Source: Acidobacteriota bacterium (GTDB lineage: Bacteria > Acidobacteriota > Thermoanaerobaculia > UBA5066 > Gp7-AA6). From it: a stretch of DNA of 64,000 bases. The position numbers and the translations under genes are program-made. The stretch spans positions 41,727 through 105,726 of the forward strand of contig JAIVJS010000004.1 of NCBI GenBank assembly GCA_020199905.1. The letters are read 5' to 3'. Below the pieces are notes generated by a model. It searched no databases and had not been told where the DNA came from. It was given only the letters and a program-made list of their open reading frames with translations. Below, piece by piece: positions 16,356 through 26,646 of the stretch (its first letter is position 1; each line of letters begins with the position of its first letter).

Positions 16356-17494
16356 ACGGTCTCCTCGTCCTCGAAGACGGCAGCGCCTGGCGCGGGGAGG
16401 CCATCGGACGGCCCGGCACCCGCTTCGGGGAGATCGTCTTCAACACGGCGATGAGCGGTTATCAGGAAGTCCTCACCGATCCGTCCTACGCGGGACAGAT
16501 CGTGGTGATGACCGCCGCGCACATCGGCAACTACGGAGTCCGCGCCGACGAAGCCGAGTCGGCCGACGTCCACGTATCGGGGTTCGTGGCGCGAGACTTT
16601 CCGGAGCGGTGGAGCGGGACCGGTGGCGAGCGCAGTCTCGCGGGGTATCTCGACGAAGCCGGCGTTCTCGGCCTGCACGGCCTCGACACGCGCGCTCTCG
16701 TGAAAAGGATCCGGACCGAAGGCGCCATGAGGGCCGGGATTTCCACGGAATTCGACAGGCCCGAGGATCTGCTCCAGAAGGTGCTTTCCTCGCCGGGGAT
16801 GGTCGGCAGCGACCTGGCGCTCGCGGTCTCCGCGCCGGAGATCTCCGTTTCGCCGGCCTCCGGGGTGGAGCAGTTTCACGTCGCGGCGATCGACTATGGG
16901 ATGAAGAGGAATATCGTCCGGCTGCTGAACGCGGCCCACTGCCGCGTCACCGTGTTTCCCGCGTCGTCGACGGCCGAGGCGATCCTGGCGGCCCGTCCGG
17001 ACGGCATCTTCCTCTCCAACGGGCCCGGAGACCCTGCCGCTCTCGCCGGGCCCATCCGTCAGATCGAGCGGCTGATCCCGGAGCGCCCGATCTTCGGCAT
17101 CTGCCTCGGGCACCAGCTGCTCGGCCTCGCGCTCGGAGGCAAGACGTTCAAGCTCAAATTCGGCCACCGCGGAGCCAACCATCCCGTCGCCGACGTCGTC
17201 ACGGGCGCGGTCGCCATCACGTCTCAGAACCACGGGTTCGCCGTCGATCCCGACCGGCTTCCGCCCGAGATCGTCCCGACGCACCGCAACCTGAATGACG
17301 GGACGCTCGAGGGTTTCAGGCACGCGACGCTTCCCATCCTCGCGGCGCAGTTCCATCCGGAGTCGGCGCCGGGCCCGCGCGATTCGTACGGCCTCTTTCA
17401 CGACTTCGTGCGATCGATGCGCGAGGCGGAGGAGGGCGTCTCGCGCATGCCGGCGGCCTCGAGCCCCCCGGCCTCGAGCCCGACGCACTCCTGA
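16352..17494 (+). CDS. carA: Carbamoyl-phosphate synthase small (glutaminase) subunit
   Basis: A 380-residue protein with an N-terminal CPSase small-chain domain (FGEIVFNTAMSGYQEVLTDPSY) and a class I glutamine amidotransferase domain. The nucleophile cysteine is in FGICLGHQLLGLALGG, and the histidine-glutamate pair is in AAQFHPESAPGPRDS. It supplies ammonia to CarB for pyrimidine and arginine synthesis. The GTG start overlaps the aroF stop. Its own TGA overlaps the ATG of the next gene, so translation of the three genes is likely coupled. The C-terminal tail after residue 360 is low-complexity. carB is not adjacent but starts about 3.9 kb downstream. Confidence 0.95.
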   Translation: MNGLLVLEDGSAWRGEAIGRPGTRFGEIVFNTAMSGYQEVLTDPSYAGQIVVMTAAHIGNYGVRADEAESADVHVSGFVARDFPERWSGTGGERSLAGYLDEAGVLGLHGLDTRALVKRIRTEGAMRAGISTEFDRPEDLLQKVLSSPGMVGSDLALAVSAPEISVSPASGVEQFHVAAIDYGMKRNIVRLLNAAHCRVTVFPASSTAEAILAARPDGIFLSNGPGDPAALAGPIRQIERLIPERPIFGICLGHQLLGLALGGKTFKLKFGHRGANHPVADVVTGAVAITSQNHGFAVDPDRLPPEIVPTHRNLNDGTLEGFRHATLPILAAQFHPESAPGPRDSYGLFHDFVRSMREAEEGVSRMPAASSPPASSPTHS

Positions 17495-18741
17495 TGCCGC
17501 TCGAGCTCGAAGTGGCGCTCGCGTATCTGCGCGCGCGGCCTTCGCGGCTCGTCTCCTCCGTTTCTCTGCTCTCGATCGCGGGCATCGGCCTCGGCGTGGC
17601 CGCGCTCGTCGTGGCGATGGGCCTCCTGTCCGGGTATCGGACGGAGATCCGCGAGAAGCTGATCGGCTCGAACGCGGAGGTGGTGGTGTTCCCGCTCACT
17701 CTCCCGTCGGGCGGCAACTCGGACACGGAGGCCGCGGAACGGCGGATCGCGGCAGTCCGGGGCGTGCGCGCCGTCGCCCCGGTGATCTACCAGGCGGGGG
17801 TCGCTTCCTCGGCCTCGACGCCCGACGGCGCGGACGCGATTCTGAAGGGAGTGGATCCCGCGCGCGAGCGGGCCGTCTCGGAGATCGACGCCTACCTGCC
17901 GGACGCCGAGGCGGCGCTGACGCGGGGTGGAACGGGCGTGCTGCCCGGGATCGCGATCGGGACCGAGCTCGCCCGCCGCCTCGACGTGCGATCGGGCGAC
18001 GCCGTCACGCTGGGCGTCCCGGACCGCGCCCGCGACACGGGACGGCTCTCCCCGCGGTTCGGGCAGTTTCGCGTCACGAGGATCTTCCGGACGAATTTCG
18101 CCGAGTACGACTCCGAGTGGGTCTTCCTGGATCGCACGGTCCTCCGCGCGCTGTGCCGGCTGGAGTCGCCCGCCGACGTGATCGAGGTGCGCCTGGCGCC
18201 GTCGTCGGACGTGGGAGGCGCCGCCCGCGCGATCGAGAAGGCCGCCGGGCGCGGGTTCTCCGTCACCGACTGGCGCTCCATGAACGGCGGGCTTTTTTCG
18301 GCGCTCGCTCTCCAGCAGACGACGCTCTTCCTGGTCATCGGGCTGATCGTTGCCGTCTCGACCTTCAACGTCGTGGCCACTCTCGTGATGACGGTCCAGG
18401 AGAAGAAGCGGGACATCGGCGTCCTCGCGACTCTCGGCGCGGAGCCTCGATTCTTCTCCCGGGTCTTCGTCTGGCTGGGCGCGCTTCTGGGGGGCAGCGG
18501 CGTGCTGGCGGGGATCCTGTTCGGAGCGCTCGTCTGCTGGGCGGCGACGACCTTCCGCCTGCTGTCCTTTCCGCCGGGAGTCGCCGAGATCTACTTCGTC
18601 TCCTTCATTCCATTCCTCGTGCGAGGCATCGACCTTCTGGCCATCGTCGGCTTCGCGGCTCTCGCGATCCTCATCGCCTCGTGGCTGCCTGCCCGGCGGG
18701 CTTCCCGGATCGACATCGCTGAAGCCCTCCGGTACGAGTAG
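17494..18741 (+). CDS. LolC/LolE-type ABC transporter permease
   Basis: A 415-residue membrane protein with the LolC/E and MacB layout. There is one N-terminal membrane helix (about residues 20-45, GIGLGVAALVVAMGLLSGY), a large periplasmic domain and three C-terminal FtsX-type helices from about residue 270 onward. The signature between helices, MTVQEKKRDIGVLATLGAEP, matches the cytoplasmic coupling loop of lipoprotein-releasing permeases. These work with an ATPase (LolD) to pass lipoproteins toward the outer membrane. No ATPase gene is adjacent. The start overlaps the carA stop by one base. Confidence 0.85.
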   Translation: MPLELEVALAYLRARPSRLVSSVSLLSIAGIGLGVAALVVAMGLLSGYRTEIREKLIGSNAEVVVFPLTLPSGGNSDTEAAERRIAAVRGVRAVAPVIYQAGVASSASTPDGADAILKGVDPARERAVSEIDAYLPDAEAALTRGGTGVLPGIAIGTELARRLDVRSGDAVTLGVPDRARDTGRLSPRFGQFRVTRIFRTNFAEYDSEWVFLDRTVLRALCRLESPADVIEVRLAPSSDVGGAARAIEKAAGRGFSVTDWRSMNGGLFSALALQQTTLFLVIGLIVAVSTFNVVATLVMTVQEKKRDIGVLATLGAEPRFFSRVFVWLGALLGGSGVLAGILFGALVCWAATTFRLLSFPPGVAEIYFVSFIPFLVRGIDLLAIVGFAALAILIASWLPARRASRIDIAEALRYE

Positions 18742-18868
18742 CCTCCCCGGGCACGAGCCTCCTGGCGCCGCAGCCCGACCCGTTTCGTACGCGCCCGGCG
18801 CCGTTCGAGCCCAACGGGAGTAAGATCTTGCGCATCGGAACACAAGCGACTTCAGAGGAAAGGTGGCG

Positions 18869-19318
18869 ATGACGCACACGCAAAACGGACGCCCAGGCGG
18901 GGATCAGGCCCCCGGAGTTCGGGTCAGCGAGGTGTTTCGAAGAGCGCTCCCGGCGATCCGAGCCGCGCTCGAAGAGTACCGGGTCCCGGCTTCCGCCGCC
19001 GCGTCGGTCGAGACCGATCTGGCGGCCTGGCTGATCCGCTTCGCCCGCCGCAATCGCGACGCGAGCCCGGAAGCTCAGACCCTGGCCCTGGTGTCCCTCG
19101 CGTGCTCCTTCGGACGCGGGTACCAGGCGCGCATCAGCGAGACCGACACTCCCGACCGCAAGATCGCCTCCCTGCTGGCCGAGAACCCGGAGGCCGTCGC
19201 GGCTCGGATTTCCGCGGGCTTCGGATGCGGTCCCTCGATGGCTCCCGCGCGCCTCGACCTCTGGACGCGGATGCGCGCCCTCGCGCGCCGCGACCCCGAC
19301 AAGCCGCGCAGCGAATAA
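18869..19318 (+). CDS. Hypothetical soluble protein
   Basis: A 149-residue alpha-helical protein with no signal peptide. ATG 18869 is preferred over GTG 18863 because a GAGGAAAGG ribosome site lies five bases before it. A middle stretch (ALVSLACSFGRGYQARISE) and the C-terminal Arg-rich helix are not recognised. A TAAGAT box at 18821-18826 may be its promoter. It is separated from the LolC-like gene by 127 bases in which nothing else is evident. Confidence 0.55.
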   Translation: MTHTQNGRPGGDQAPGVRVSEVFRRALPAIRAALEEYRVPASAAASVETDLAAWLIRFARRNRDASPEAQTLALVSLACSFGRGYQARISETDTPDRKIASLLAENPEAVAARISAGFGCGPSMAPARLDLWTRMRALARRDPDKPRSE

Positions 19319-19358
19319 CGGCGCGCCTTCCGACGGGCCGCGCCCGCCCCGGCGGGTC

Positions 19359-19364
19359 TATAAT
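19359..19364 (+). promoter_or_regulatory. Probable -10 promoter box, TATAAT
   Basis: A perfect TATAAT lies 23 bases before the ATG of the repeat-protein gene, with a CGGAGG ribosome site (19377-19382) between. No clear -35 box is seen. Confidence 0.5.
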
Positions 19365-19387
19365 CGGCGCACTATTCGGAGGCCCTC

Positions 19388-21208
19388 ATGTTCCGTCTCG
19401 TGACGAGATTTCTCTTCGTGGCCGCGGTGTCGCTTCTTCCGGCCCTTCCGGCGGCGGCGCAGTGCGGGGACCTCCAGTGGCGCAACCCGACGCCCCAGGG
19501 CAACCGGCTCGGCGGCGTCGCGTTCGGCAGGGGAACCTTCGTCGCGGTCGGCGCCGCCGGCACCGTCCTGACGAGCCCGGATGGATCGACGTGGACCCCG
19601 CGGGTGTCCAACTCCCGCGCCGACTTCGAAGCGGTCTCGTGGAACGGCTCTCTCTTCCTGGCCGTCGGCGCCGGCGGAGCGGCGATGACGAGCCCGGACG
19701 GAATCACCTGGACCGCGCACGGCTCGGGAACCGCGCAGACCCTGCGCCGGATCTCGTGGAGCGGATCGCAGTTCGTCGCGGTCGGCGACGGCGGCGCGGT
19801 GACCACCAGCCCGGACGGTGCGGCGTGGACGCCGAGATCGTCCGGCTCCTCGAAGACCCTTCGCGACATCGCCTGGAGCGGGTCCCGTTATGTCGCCGTC
19901 GGGGACCTCGGCGCGCTGCTGGTCAGCGCGGACGGCGTCTCGTGGGCGGCGGCGCCCTTCGAAACACGCGACATCCTCTCGGCCGTCGCCTGGAACGGGT
20001 CTCAATTCGTCGTCGGGTCGACCGGATTCCTCGCGACAGCGAGCGTCCTGCGCAGCACCGACGGGATGAAGTGGTCGAGCGACTCGCAGGGGCTCGCGTA
20101 CCCGATGCAGTCGATCCAGTGGACGGGCTCCGGCTTCGTCGGCGTGGGGGAGGCCGGCACGGTCTTCTCCAGCGCCGACGGCGCGCGATGGACCCATGCG
20201 CCGTCTCCGACGATCAGCGATCTCGCCGCGCTCGCGACGGACGGCGCGACCCTGGTCGCCGTCGGCGCGCGCGGCACCGTTCTGACGAGCCGCGACGGGA
20301 CGACCTGGACTCCGGCGGGCGGCGGCTATCGCAACAACGCGATCTCATCGATCGCCTCGGACGGAAAGCAGTACGTCGCTGTCGGCGTGTACACGACGAT
20401 CCTGACGAGTCCAGACGGCGCGGCGTGGACGCCTCGCGGGAAGAACACCGAGCGGCACCTCTACGGAGTCGCCGGAAACGGGAGCCGCTGGGTAGCGGTC
20501 GGCGACCAGGGGACGATTCTCTCGAGCGAAGACGGCGTCACCTGGGCGGCGAGGGCGCCCGAGCGCAACGACACCTTCACCGACGTTCTCTGGGACGGAT
20601 CCTCCTTCGTCGCGGTCGGGTACGGGGGCACCACGGAGGTCAGCCGGGACGGGCTGACGTGGCGCACGGGAGACCTCGCGGACGGCGGCTTCTACGCGGT
20701 GGCCTACGACGGGAAGCAGTATGTCGGCGTGGGAGGAGGCGTGGCGCGCGTCATCTCGACGAGCCCGGACGCGCTGCACTGGACGGTCCGCTATTCGAGC
20801 TCCGGGGGCACCCTCTCCGACGTCGCGTCCAGCGGGTCCGGGTTCGTCGCGGTCGGCGACAGCGGCGCCGTGCTGACGAGTGCGGACGGCATTCGCTGGG
20901 AAGAGCGCTACGCGGGCACCGGGGCGAGCCTCGGAGGGGTCGCGTGGACGGGATCCCGGTACGTCGCCGTCGGCGAGGGCGGCTTGAGAGTCGAGAGTCC
21001 GGACGGAGCGACGTGGGCGGCGGAGCCGTCTCAGACGACAAACGACCTCTACAGAATCCGCGCCCTCTCGGGCCAGATCTTCGCGGTCGGCCGGCACGGC
21101 ACGATCCTGCGCGGAACGTGCGGCCCGGAACGGTCCGTCGCGCCGCCCGTCTCGACGCGGCCGGGAACGCGGCGGGTGAGGGAGCAGGCACCCCGGCCCG
21201 GATCCTAG
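19388..21208 (+). CDS. Secreted 14-repeat beta-propeller-like protein
   Basis: A 606-residue protein with a signal peptide (about residues 1-24, ending PAAAQ). From about residue 38 it consists of some 14 repeats of 38-42 residues. Each has the pattern (W/Y)xGSxFVAVGxxGxxxTSxDGxxWTxR, a BNR/Ycf48-like blade motif. Fourteen blades would make two seven-bladed propellers, which is an inference. The short tail after the last repeat is Pro/Arg-rich. Ycf48-like domains bind proteins. Extracellular binding or a surface role is likely here and no catalytic residues are apparent. It lies between carA and carB but has its own promoter-like box. Confidence 0.8.
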   Translation: MFRLVTRFLFVAAVSLLPALPAAAQCGDLQWRNPTPQGNRLGGVAFGRGTFVAVGAAGTVLTSPDGSTWTPRVSNSRADFEAVSWNGSLFLAVGAGGAAMTSPDGITWTAHGSGTAQTLRRISWSGSQFVAVGDGGAVTTSPDGAAWTPRSSGSSKTLRDIAWSGSRYVAVGDLGALLVSADGVSWAAAPFETRDILSAVAWNGSQFVVGSTGFLATASVLRSTDGMKWSSDSQGLAYPMQSIQWTGSGFVGVGEAGTVFSSADGARWTHAPSPTISDLAALATDGATLVAVGARGTVLTSRDGTTWTPAGGGYRNNAISSIASDGKQYVAVGVYTTILTSPDGAAWTPRGKNTERHLYGVAGNGSRWVAVGDQGTILSSEDGVTWAARAPERNDTFTDVLWDGSSFVAVGYGGTTEVSRDGLTWRTGDLADGGFYAVAYDGKQYVGVGGGVARVISTSPDALHWTVRYSSSGGTLSDVASSGSGFVAVGDSGAVLTSADGIRWEERYAGTGASLGGVAWTGSRYVAVGEGGLRVESPDGATWAAEPSQTTNDLYRIRALSGQIFAVGRHGTILRGTCGPERSVAPPVSTRPGTRRVREQAPRPGS

Positions 21209-21440
21209 GACGCGGGGAATTTCTCCGGGCCCGCTTTCGTGTTCCGAAGACTCGCGGGCAGACTTTGAAGCGGGCGGTTCGGCCGCAATGGGCGGGCAGC
21301 TCCCGCCCGGATCCGCGGTCCGCGCGCTCCCTCCCATCCGGAGCCGCCGGTGTGAGCGGTCCCTCATGGCGTGAACGCGATAAACTCCCCGCCCGCCCGA
21401 TGAATTCATTTCCCGATTGCCCCGGCCCGGGCCGCGGCTG

Positions 21441-24400
21441 ATGCCGAGACGGACCGACATCGAGTCGATCCTCGTCATCGGTTCCGGCCCCATCGTCATC
21501 GGGCAGGCCAGCGAGTTCGATTACTCGGGCACGCAGGCCGTCCGGGCGCTCCGCAAGGAGGGTTATCGGGTCATCCTCGTCAATTCGAACCCGGCGACGA
21601 TCATGACCGATCCCGAGCTCGCGGACGCAACCTACGTCGAGCCGCTGACGCCCGAGTACCTCGAGCTCATCGTCGAGAAGGAGCGTCCGGACGCGATCCT
21701 GCCGACGGTGGGAGGGCAGACGGCCCTGAACCTGGCGCTCGCGCTCGCCGATCGGGGGATTCTCGACAAGTGGAGCGTGAAGCTGATCGGCGCCAATGAG
21801 CACGCGGTGCGCCTGGCCGAGGACCGCGAGCTGTTCAAGCAGGCGATGCTCGAGATCGGAGCCCACGTGCCGCGCTCCGGCACCGCCCGCAGCCGGGAAG
21901 AGGCCGAGGCGATCGTCGCGAAGATCGGGTTGCCGGTCGTGATCCGCCCCTCCTTCACTCTGGGGGGCTCGGGCGGCGGATGGGCCCGCACCCGCGAGGA
22001 GTTCGAGGCCAACATCGCCTTCGGCCTGTCCGAGTCCCCCGTTCACGAAGTGCTGATCGAAGAATCCGTCGAGGGATGGAAGGAATTCGAGCTCGAGGTG
22101 ATGCGCGATACCGCGGACAACGTCATCATCATCTGCTCGATCGAGAACTTCGACGCGATGGGGGTGCACACCGGGGATTCGATCACCGTCGCCCCCCAGA
22201 TGACGCTCTCGGACCGGCAATACCAGGAGATGCGCGACGAGGCGAAGGCGGTCATCCGGAAGATCGGCGTGGACACCGGAGGGTCGAACATCCAGTTCGC
22301 CGTCGACCCGGTCTCCGGACGGCGCGTCGTCATCGAAATGAACCCGCGCGTCTCGCGCTCCTCCGCGCTCGCCTCCAAGGCCACTGGCTTTCCGATCGCG
22401 AAGATCGCCGCGCTGCTCGCGGTCGGTTATCTCCTGGACGAGATCCCCAACGACATCACGAAAAAGACGCCGGCCTGCTTCGAGCCTTCCCTCGACTACG
22501 TGGTCGTCAAGATCCCACGCTGGGCGTTCGAGAAGTTCCCCCGCGCGGACACGCGTCTCTCGATCCAGATGAAATCGGTTGGCGAGGCCATGGCGATCGG
22601 GCGGACCTTCGCCGAGGCGATGGGGAAGGCGATCCGCTCCCTCGAGATCGGCCGCGACGGGCTCGACGATGGCCGGGGGCCCATGACGCGCGAGGAGCTT
22701 CTCGCCGGGCTCAGGGTCCCGACCTGGGAGCGGATCTTCCATCTGCGCCGCGCCTTCGTCTCCGGAATGTCGCTCGAAGAGATCGCGAAGCACACGCGGA
22801 TAGACCCCTGGTTCCTGGACGCGGTGCGGCGGATGGTCGAGGAGGAAGTGGGCCTGCGCGGGCGGCGGGTCGAGGACCTCACGCGGGAGGATCTGCGCCG
22901 CGCCAAGAGGCTCGGCCTGTCCGACCGCTCGATGGGCCGCGCCCTCGACTGCGACGAGGCGGCCGTCCGCGAGGCGCGGCGCAGGACGGGCGTGCTCCCG
23001 GTGTACAAGACGATCGACACGTGCGCGGCGGAGTTCGAGGCCGAGACGCCCTACTTCTACTCGACGTACGAGGATGAGAACGAATCGATCCGCACGGACC
23101 GGAAAAAGATCGTCGTTCTCGGCGGAGGGCCGAATCGGATCGGGCAGGGGATCGAGTTCGACTACTGCTGCGTGCACGCCTGCTACGCCCTGTCCGAGGC
23201 CGGGTTCGAGACCGTGATGATCAACTGCAATCCGGAGACGGTCTCCACGGATTACGACACGTCCGACCGGCTCTACTTCGAGCCTCTGACCTTCGAGGAC
23301 GTCTCGGCGGTCCTCGACAACGAGAGGCCCGACGGCGTGCTCGTACAGTTCGGCGGTCAGACTCCGCTGAAGCTGGCTCGGTCGCTCGAGGCGGCCGGCT
23401 ATCCCATCATGGGCACCTCTCCCGAGTCGATCGACCTCGCCGAAGACCGCGGGCGCTTCGGGAAGCTGCTCGGCCGGCTGGGCCTCCGCGCGCCGGAGCA
23501 CGCGGAGGCGCGAACCGGCGAGGAGGCGCTCGAGGCCGCGCGACGGATCGGGTATCCGATCATGGTGCGGCCTTCCTACGTGCTGGGCGGCCGCGCGATG
23601 GCGGTGGTCTTCGACGACGCGCACCTGACCCGCTACATGGCCTCGGCTCGGGAAAGCTCGCCCGAGCACCCGGTGCTGATCGACCGGTTCTTAGACGACG
23701 CGTTCGAGTACGACGTCGACGCCCTCTCCGACGGGAAGGACACGTGGATCGGCGGCATCCAGCAGCACATCGAGGAGGCGGGGATCCATTCGGGCGACTC
23801 GTTCTCGGTCCTGCCCGCGTGGAAAGTGGGGCCGGAGCAGCTCGCGGAAATTCGAGAGGCGACGAGGCGGCTCGCGGTCGCGCTCCAGGTCCGCGGCCTC
23901 ATGAACATCCAGTTCGCCACCCAGGGAAAGACGCTCTACGTGCTCGAAGTGAATCCCCGCGCCTCGAGGACGGTCCCCTTCGTCTCCAAGGCGATCGGCG
24001 TCCCGATGGCGCGGGCGGCCGCCCTTCTCGCCGCGGGCCGGTCCCTCGCCTCTCTCGGGCTACCCGAGGAGCGGGACCCCGTCGACTTCTTCATCAAGGC
24101 TCCCGTTTTCCCGTTCAAGAAGTTTCCCGGCGAGGACACGCTGCTCGGACCCGAGATGAAGTCGACGGGCGAGGTCATGGCGATCTCGCCCCGGTTCGGC
24201 GACGCCTTCGCGAAGGCCTGCGCCGCGGTGGGAACTCATCTTCCGACGGAGGGACGGGCGTTTCTGACCGTCAATCCGTATGACAAGACGTCCCTTCTGC
24301 CGATCGCGCGCGAGCTCGCCGATCTGAAGTTCGCGTTGTGCGCGACGGAGGGCACCGCGGCCGCGCTCGCCGCGGCGGGCATCCCGGCGGAGCGGGTCTT

Positions 24401-24647
24401 GAAGGTCAACGAGGGGCACCCGAATGCGGTCGAGGAAATGCGCGCCGGAAGGATCCAGCTCGTGATCAACACGCCCCTGGGCGGCGCGTCCCATTACGAC
24501 GAGGCAGCGATCCGCGCCGCGGCGCTGGCGCTCGGGATTCCGTGTCTCACGACGCTGTCGGCGTCGGCGGCCGCCGTCGAGGGCATTCGCGCGCTTCAGG
24601 AGGAGAGGACGGGGGTGGCGTCGCTTCAGGAATATCACCGGGACTGA
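21441..24647 (+). CDS. carB: Carbamoyl-phosphate synthase large subunit
   Basis: A 1068-residue enzyme, close to the usual length of about 1070. The two homologous ATP-grasp halves are visible: the first opens [21 protein letters not shown], the second opens [22 protein letters not shown]. Each half has its NPR motif ([17 protein letters not shown] and [16 protein letters not shown]). The C-terminal MGS-like domain, the site of allosteric control by nucleotides in relatives, follows from about residue 930. It makes carbamoyl phosphate from bicarbonate, ammonia and two ATP. It is separated from carA by three unrelated genes. Confidence 0.97.
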   Translation: MPRRTDIESILVIGSGPIVIGQASEFDYSGTQAVRALRKEGYRVILVNSNPATIMTDPELADATYVEPLTPEYLELIVEKERPDAILPTVGGQTALNLALALADRGILDKWSVKLIGANEHAVRLAEDRELFKQAMLEIGAHVPRSGTARSREEAEAIVAKIGLPVVIRPSFTLGGSGGGWARTREEFEANIAFGLSESPVHEVLIEESVEGWKEFELEVMRDTADNVIIICSIENFDAMGVHTGDSITVAPQMTLSDRQYQEMRDEAKAVIRKIGVDTGGSNIQFAVDPVSGRRVVIEMNPRVSRSSALASKATGFPIAKIAALLAVGYLLDEIPNDITKKTPACFEPSLDYVVVKIPRWAFEKFPRADTRLSIQMKSVGEAMAIGRTFAEAMGKAIRSLEIGRDGLDDGRGPMTREELLAGLRVPTWERIFHLRRAFVSGMSLEEIAKHTRIDPWFLDAVRRMVEEEVGLRGRRVEDLTREDLRRAKRLGLSDRSMGRALDCDEAAVREARRRTGVLPVYKTIDTCAAEFEAETPYFYSTYEDENESIRTDRKKIVVLGGGPNRIGQGIEFDYCCVHACYALSEAGFETVMINCNPETVSTDYDTSDRLYFEPLTFEDVSAVLDNERPDGVLVQFGGQTPLKLARSLEAAGYPIMGTSPESIDLAEDRGRFGKLLGRLGLRAPEHAEARTGEEALEAARRIGYPIMVRPSYVLGGRAMAVVFDDAHLTRYMASARESSPEHPVLIDRFLDDAFEYDVDALSDGKDTWIGGIQQHIEEAGIHSGDSFSVLPAWKVGPEQLAEIREATRRLAVALQVRGLMNIQFATQGKTLYVLEVNPRASRTVPFVSKAIGVPMARAAALLAAGRSLASLGLPEERDPVDFFIKAPVFPFKKFPGEDTLLGPEMKSTGEVMAISPRFGDAFAKACAAVGTHLPTEGRAFLTVNPYDKTSLLPIARELADLKFALCATEGTAAALAAAGIPAERVLKVNEGHPNAVEEMRAGRIQLVINTPLGGASHYDEAAIRAAALALGIPCLTTLSASAAAVEGIRALQEERTGVASLQEYHRD

Positions 24648-24657
24648 TCCGGAGGGA

Positions 24658-24685
24658 TTTCAGTTGGAATTCGTCAGTCGTCAGG
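24658..24685. repeat. Strongly decayed heptad array (tentative)
   Basis: TTTCAGT, TGGAATT, CGTCAGT and CGTCAGG keep the 7-base phase of the other arrays but only three units resemble the consensus. It lies between carB and the next gene. Confidence 0.4.
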
Positions 24686-24704
24686 TCCGGGCGCCGGCGC
24701 CATC

Positions 24705-26645
24705 TTGAAGGCTCCGGGCTTCTATCCGCGTTTTCCGGGCACGCCGGTTCGCGTGCTCCTGTTCGCGGCGGCGCTCGCGTCGGGGGCGCTCCTTCTGACC
24801 GCGGGCTTTCCGCCGGGCGCGCGCGACCGGCTTCCGGTTCTCGCGCTGGCCGTCGTGATCGCGCTCTGTGCGGCGGTGTCTCCGGCCCGCGGGATCGCGC
24901 TCTTCTGTTTCGTCTTTCCGTGGGTCGGTCTCATCGCGAGGGCGGCGGGGGGCGCGGACCCGGTCGCCTGGCCGGGCGTTCTCCTTTCCGGGCTCGCCGC
25001 GGGGTGGTGCTTCCGATTCATCTACGACTTCGAGAGCGCTCCCCGTCCGGCGCGGGCGGACCCCGCCTTGCGGGCGCTTCTCGCCGTCTGGGCTCTCGCG
25101 ACGCTCCTCGCCGCGGGGCGCGCCGTGACGCTGTGGGCCGTGCTCCGCGGTCTCTCCGGGCGCGCCGTGAACCGCGAGGGCCTGCCGGACGCGGTGGCGC
25201 TCCGGGAGACACTCTTCGCGTTCGCGGCGCTCGCGGGAGGGGCGGCCTTCTATTTCCTGCTGCGCCGCTCTGGAGAGGCGGCGCGCCGAGCCGCACTCCC
25301 GGCGTGTCTCGCCGGGATCGCGGTCTCCTCCCTGACGGCGGTTCTCCAGCGAGTCGGCGCCTTGCCGCCGCGGGCCGGAGCCTACTGGAAACTGACCGGG
25401 AGGCTCGAAGGGGGAGCGGTCGATCCGAATTCCCTGGGCCTTCTCTGCGCGCTCGGGCTCCTCGCCGCCCTGGCCTCGGCGGTCCGGGCGCCTGCGTCCG
25501 CCCGCCGGCCTCTCGCCCCGCTCCTTCTTTCGATCCTCCTCGCGTCCGGCCTCCTTCTCTCCGGCTCGCGCAGCGGGTTCGCGGTCGCCGCGGGGAGTCT
25601 CGCGCTCCTGCTGTTCGCCCCCGCGTTCTCCGGCCGGGCGCGCGCCGCGGTCGCCGCGGCTCTCGTCGTCCTGACCGCGGGCGCGGCGGGAATAGCGATG
25701 TCCGCGGGGAAAGGGAGCGCCGGAGCGCGCATGGCTCAGACGTTCGATCCCTCGCTCCCGCTCGAGTACCGCGTCTCCGCCCGGCCCGTGCTCTGGCGCG
25801 CCGCCGGCCGTCTCTTTCTCCGCCATCCGATCGAGGGGGCCGGGATGGGAGCGTTCTCGTGGGAGCTCCCGGATCTTCTCGCCGAGGAGGGCCGGTCGCT
25901 CTCCTCCCGCGACAACCCGGGAAGCGGATACGCGCAGGCTCTCGCCGAAACGGGCGCGCTCGGTTTCCTGGTGACCGCTGCCGCGGTTCTCGCGCTCGCG
26001 GCCCAGGCCTGGCGACGCGCCCGGGATCGCGCCGCGGAACCGATGATCGCGGCCGCCGGGATCTCCGTCGTGGTGTTCCTCGCGGCGCTCGTGGCGGGCT
26101 CTCACTGGCTCGCTCCGGACGTCTCGCTCCTCTTCTTCCTGCTGGCAGCGGTGAGCGCCGCGCCGTCAGGCGCGGAGCCCGGGAACGCCGTGCGGAGAGT
26201 CGGCCTCGCGGCGATGGTCGCGTACGCCGCGGCGGCGCTCGTCGCCGTCGGACGAACGGGGTCCTTCGTCGAGGCCTTCCGCTACGCTCCCCGGATTGGA
26301 TTCCATTCTCTCGAGACGGGTCCCGGAGGGCCGTTCCGGTGGACGCGCCGGCGCTTCGCGGTCTTCGTTCCTCCCGGACAGACGCTCCGGCTGGGGCTCG
26401 CGAACTTCGGCCCGTCCGGCCAGCCGGTGGCGTTCGAGGCGCGCTCGGCCGGCCGGACCCTCACCGGCGCGCTGCCTCCGGGAGGCGCGACCGCGATCCG
26501 CATCACGACCGCCGCCGCTCCCGCCGCCGTCCGGTTCTCGCTCGACAGGAGCTTCGTGCCCAAACGCATGGGCCTGTCTTCCGATCGCCGGTCTCTCGGG
26601 GTTTTGAGCACCTCGACCGCAGACGGCGGGCGCGGCGGACTCTGA
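24705..26645 (+). CDS. O-antigen ligase-like multispanning membrane protein
   Basis: A 646-residue protein with about ten to twelve hydrophobic segments through residue 490 and a soluble C-terminal domain. The central Wzy_C/WaaL region is marked by SGSRSGFAVAAGSLALLL, the reentrant YRVSARPVLWRAAGRLFLRHPIEGAGMGAF, and the conserved aspartate/asparagine pair in SSRDNPGSGYAQALAETG. Such proteins transfer or polymerise glycans at the periplasmic face. Whether it acts on lipopolysaccharide or another polymer is unknown. TTG 24705 is the first plausible start. The degenerate M23 protein gene follows with one base between stop and start. Confidence 0.75.
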   Translation: MKAPGFYPRFPGTPVRVLLFAAALASGALLLTAGFPPGARDRLPVLALAVVIALCAAVSPARGIALFCFVFPWVGLIARAAGGADPVAWPGVLLSGLAAGWCFRFIYDFESAPRPARADPALRALLAVWALATLLAAGRAVTLWAVLRGLSGRAVNREGLPDAVALRETLFAFAALAGGAAFYFLLRRSGEAARRAALPACLAGIAVSSLTAVLQRVGALPPRAGAYWKLTGRLEGGAVDPNSLGLLCALGLLAALASAVRAPASARRPLAPLLLSILLASGLLLSGSRSGFAVAAGSLALLLFAPAFSGRARAAVAAALVVLTAGAAGIAMSAGKGSAGARMAQTFDPSLPLEYRVSARPVLWRAAGRLFLRHPIEGAGMGAFSWELPDLLAEEGRSLSSRDNPGSGYAQALAETGALGFLVTAAAVLALAAQAWRRARDRAAEPMIAAAGISVVVFLAALVAGSHWLAPDVSLLFFLLAAVSAAPSGAEPGNAVRRVGLAAMVAYAAAALVAVGRTGSFVEAFRYAPRIGFHSLETGPGGPFRWTRRRFAVFVPPGQTLRLGLANFGPSGQPVAFEARSAGRTLTGALPPGGATAIRITTAAAPAAVRFSLDRSFVPKRMGLSSDRRSLGVLSTSTADGGRGGL

Positions 26646-26646
26646 C

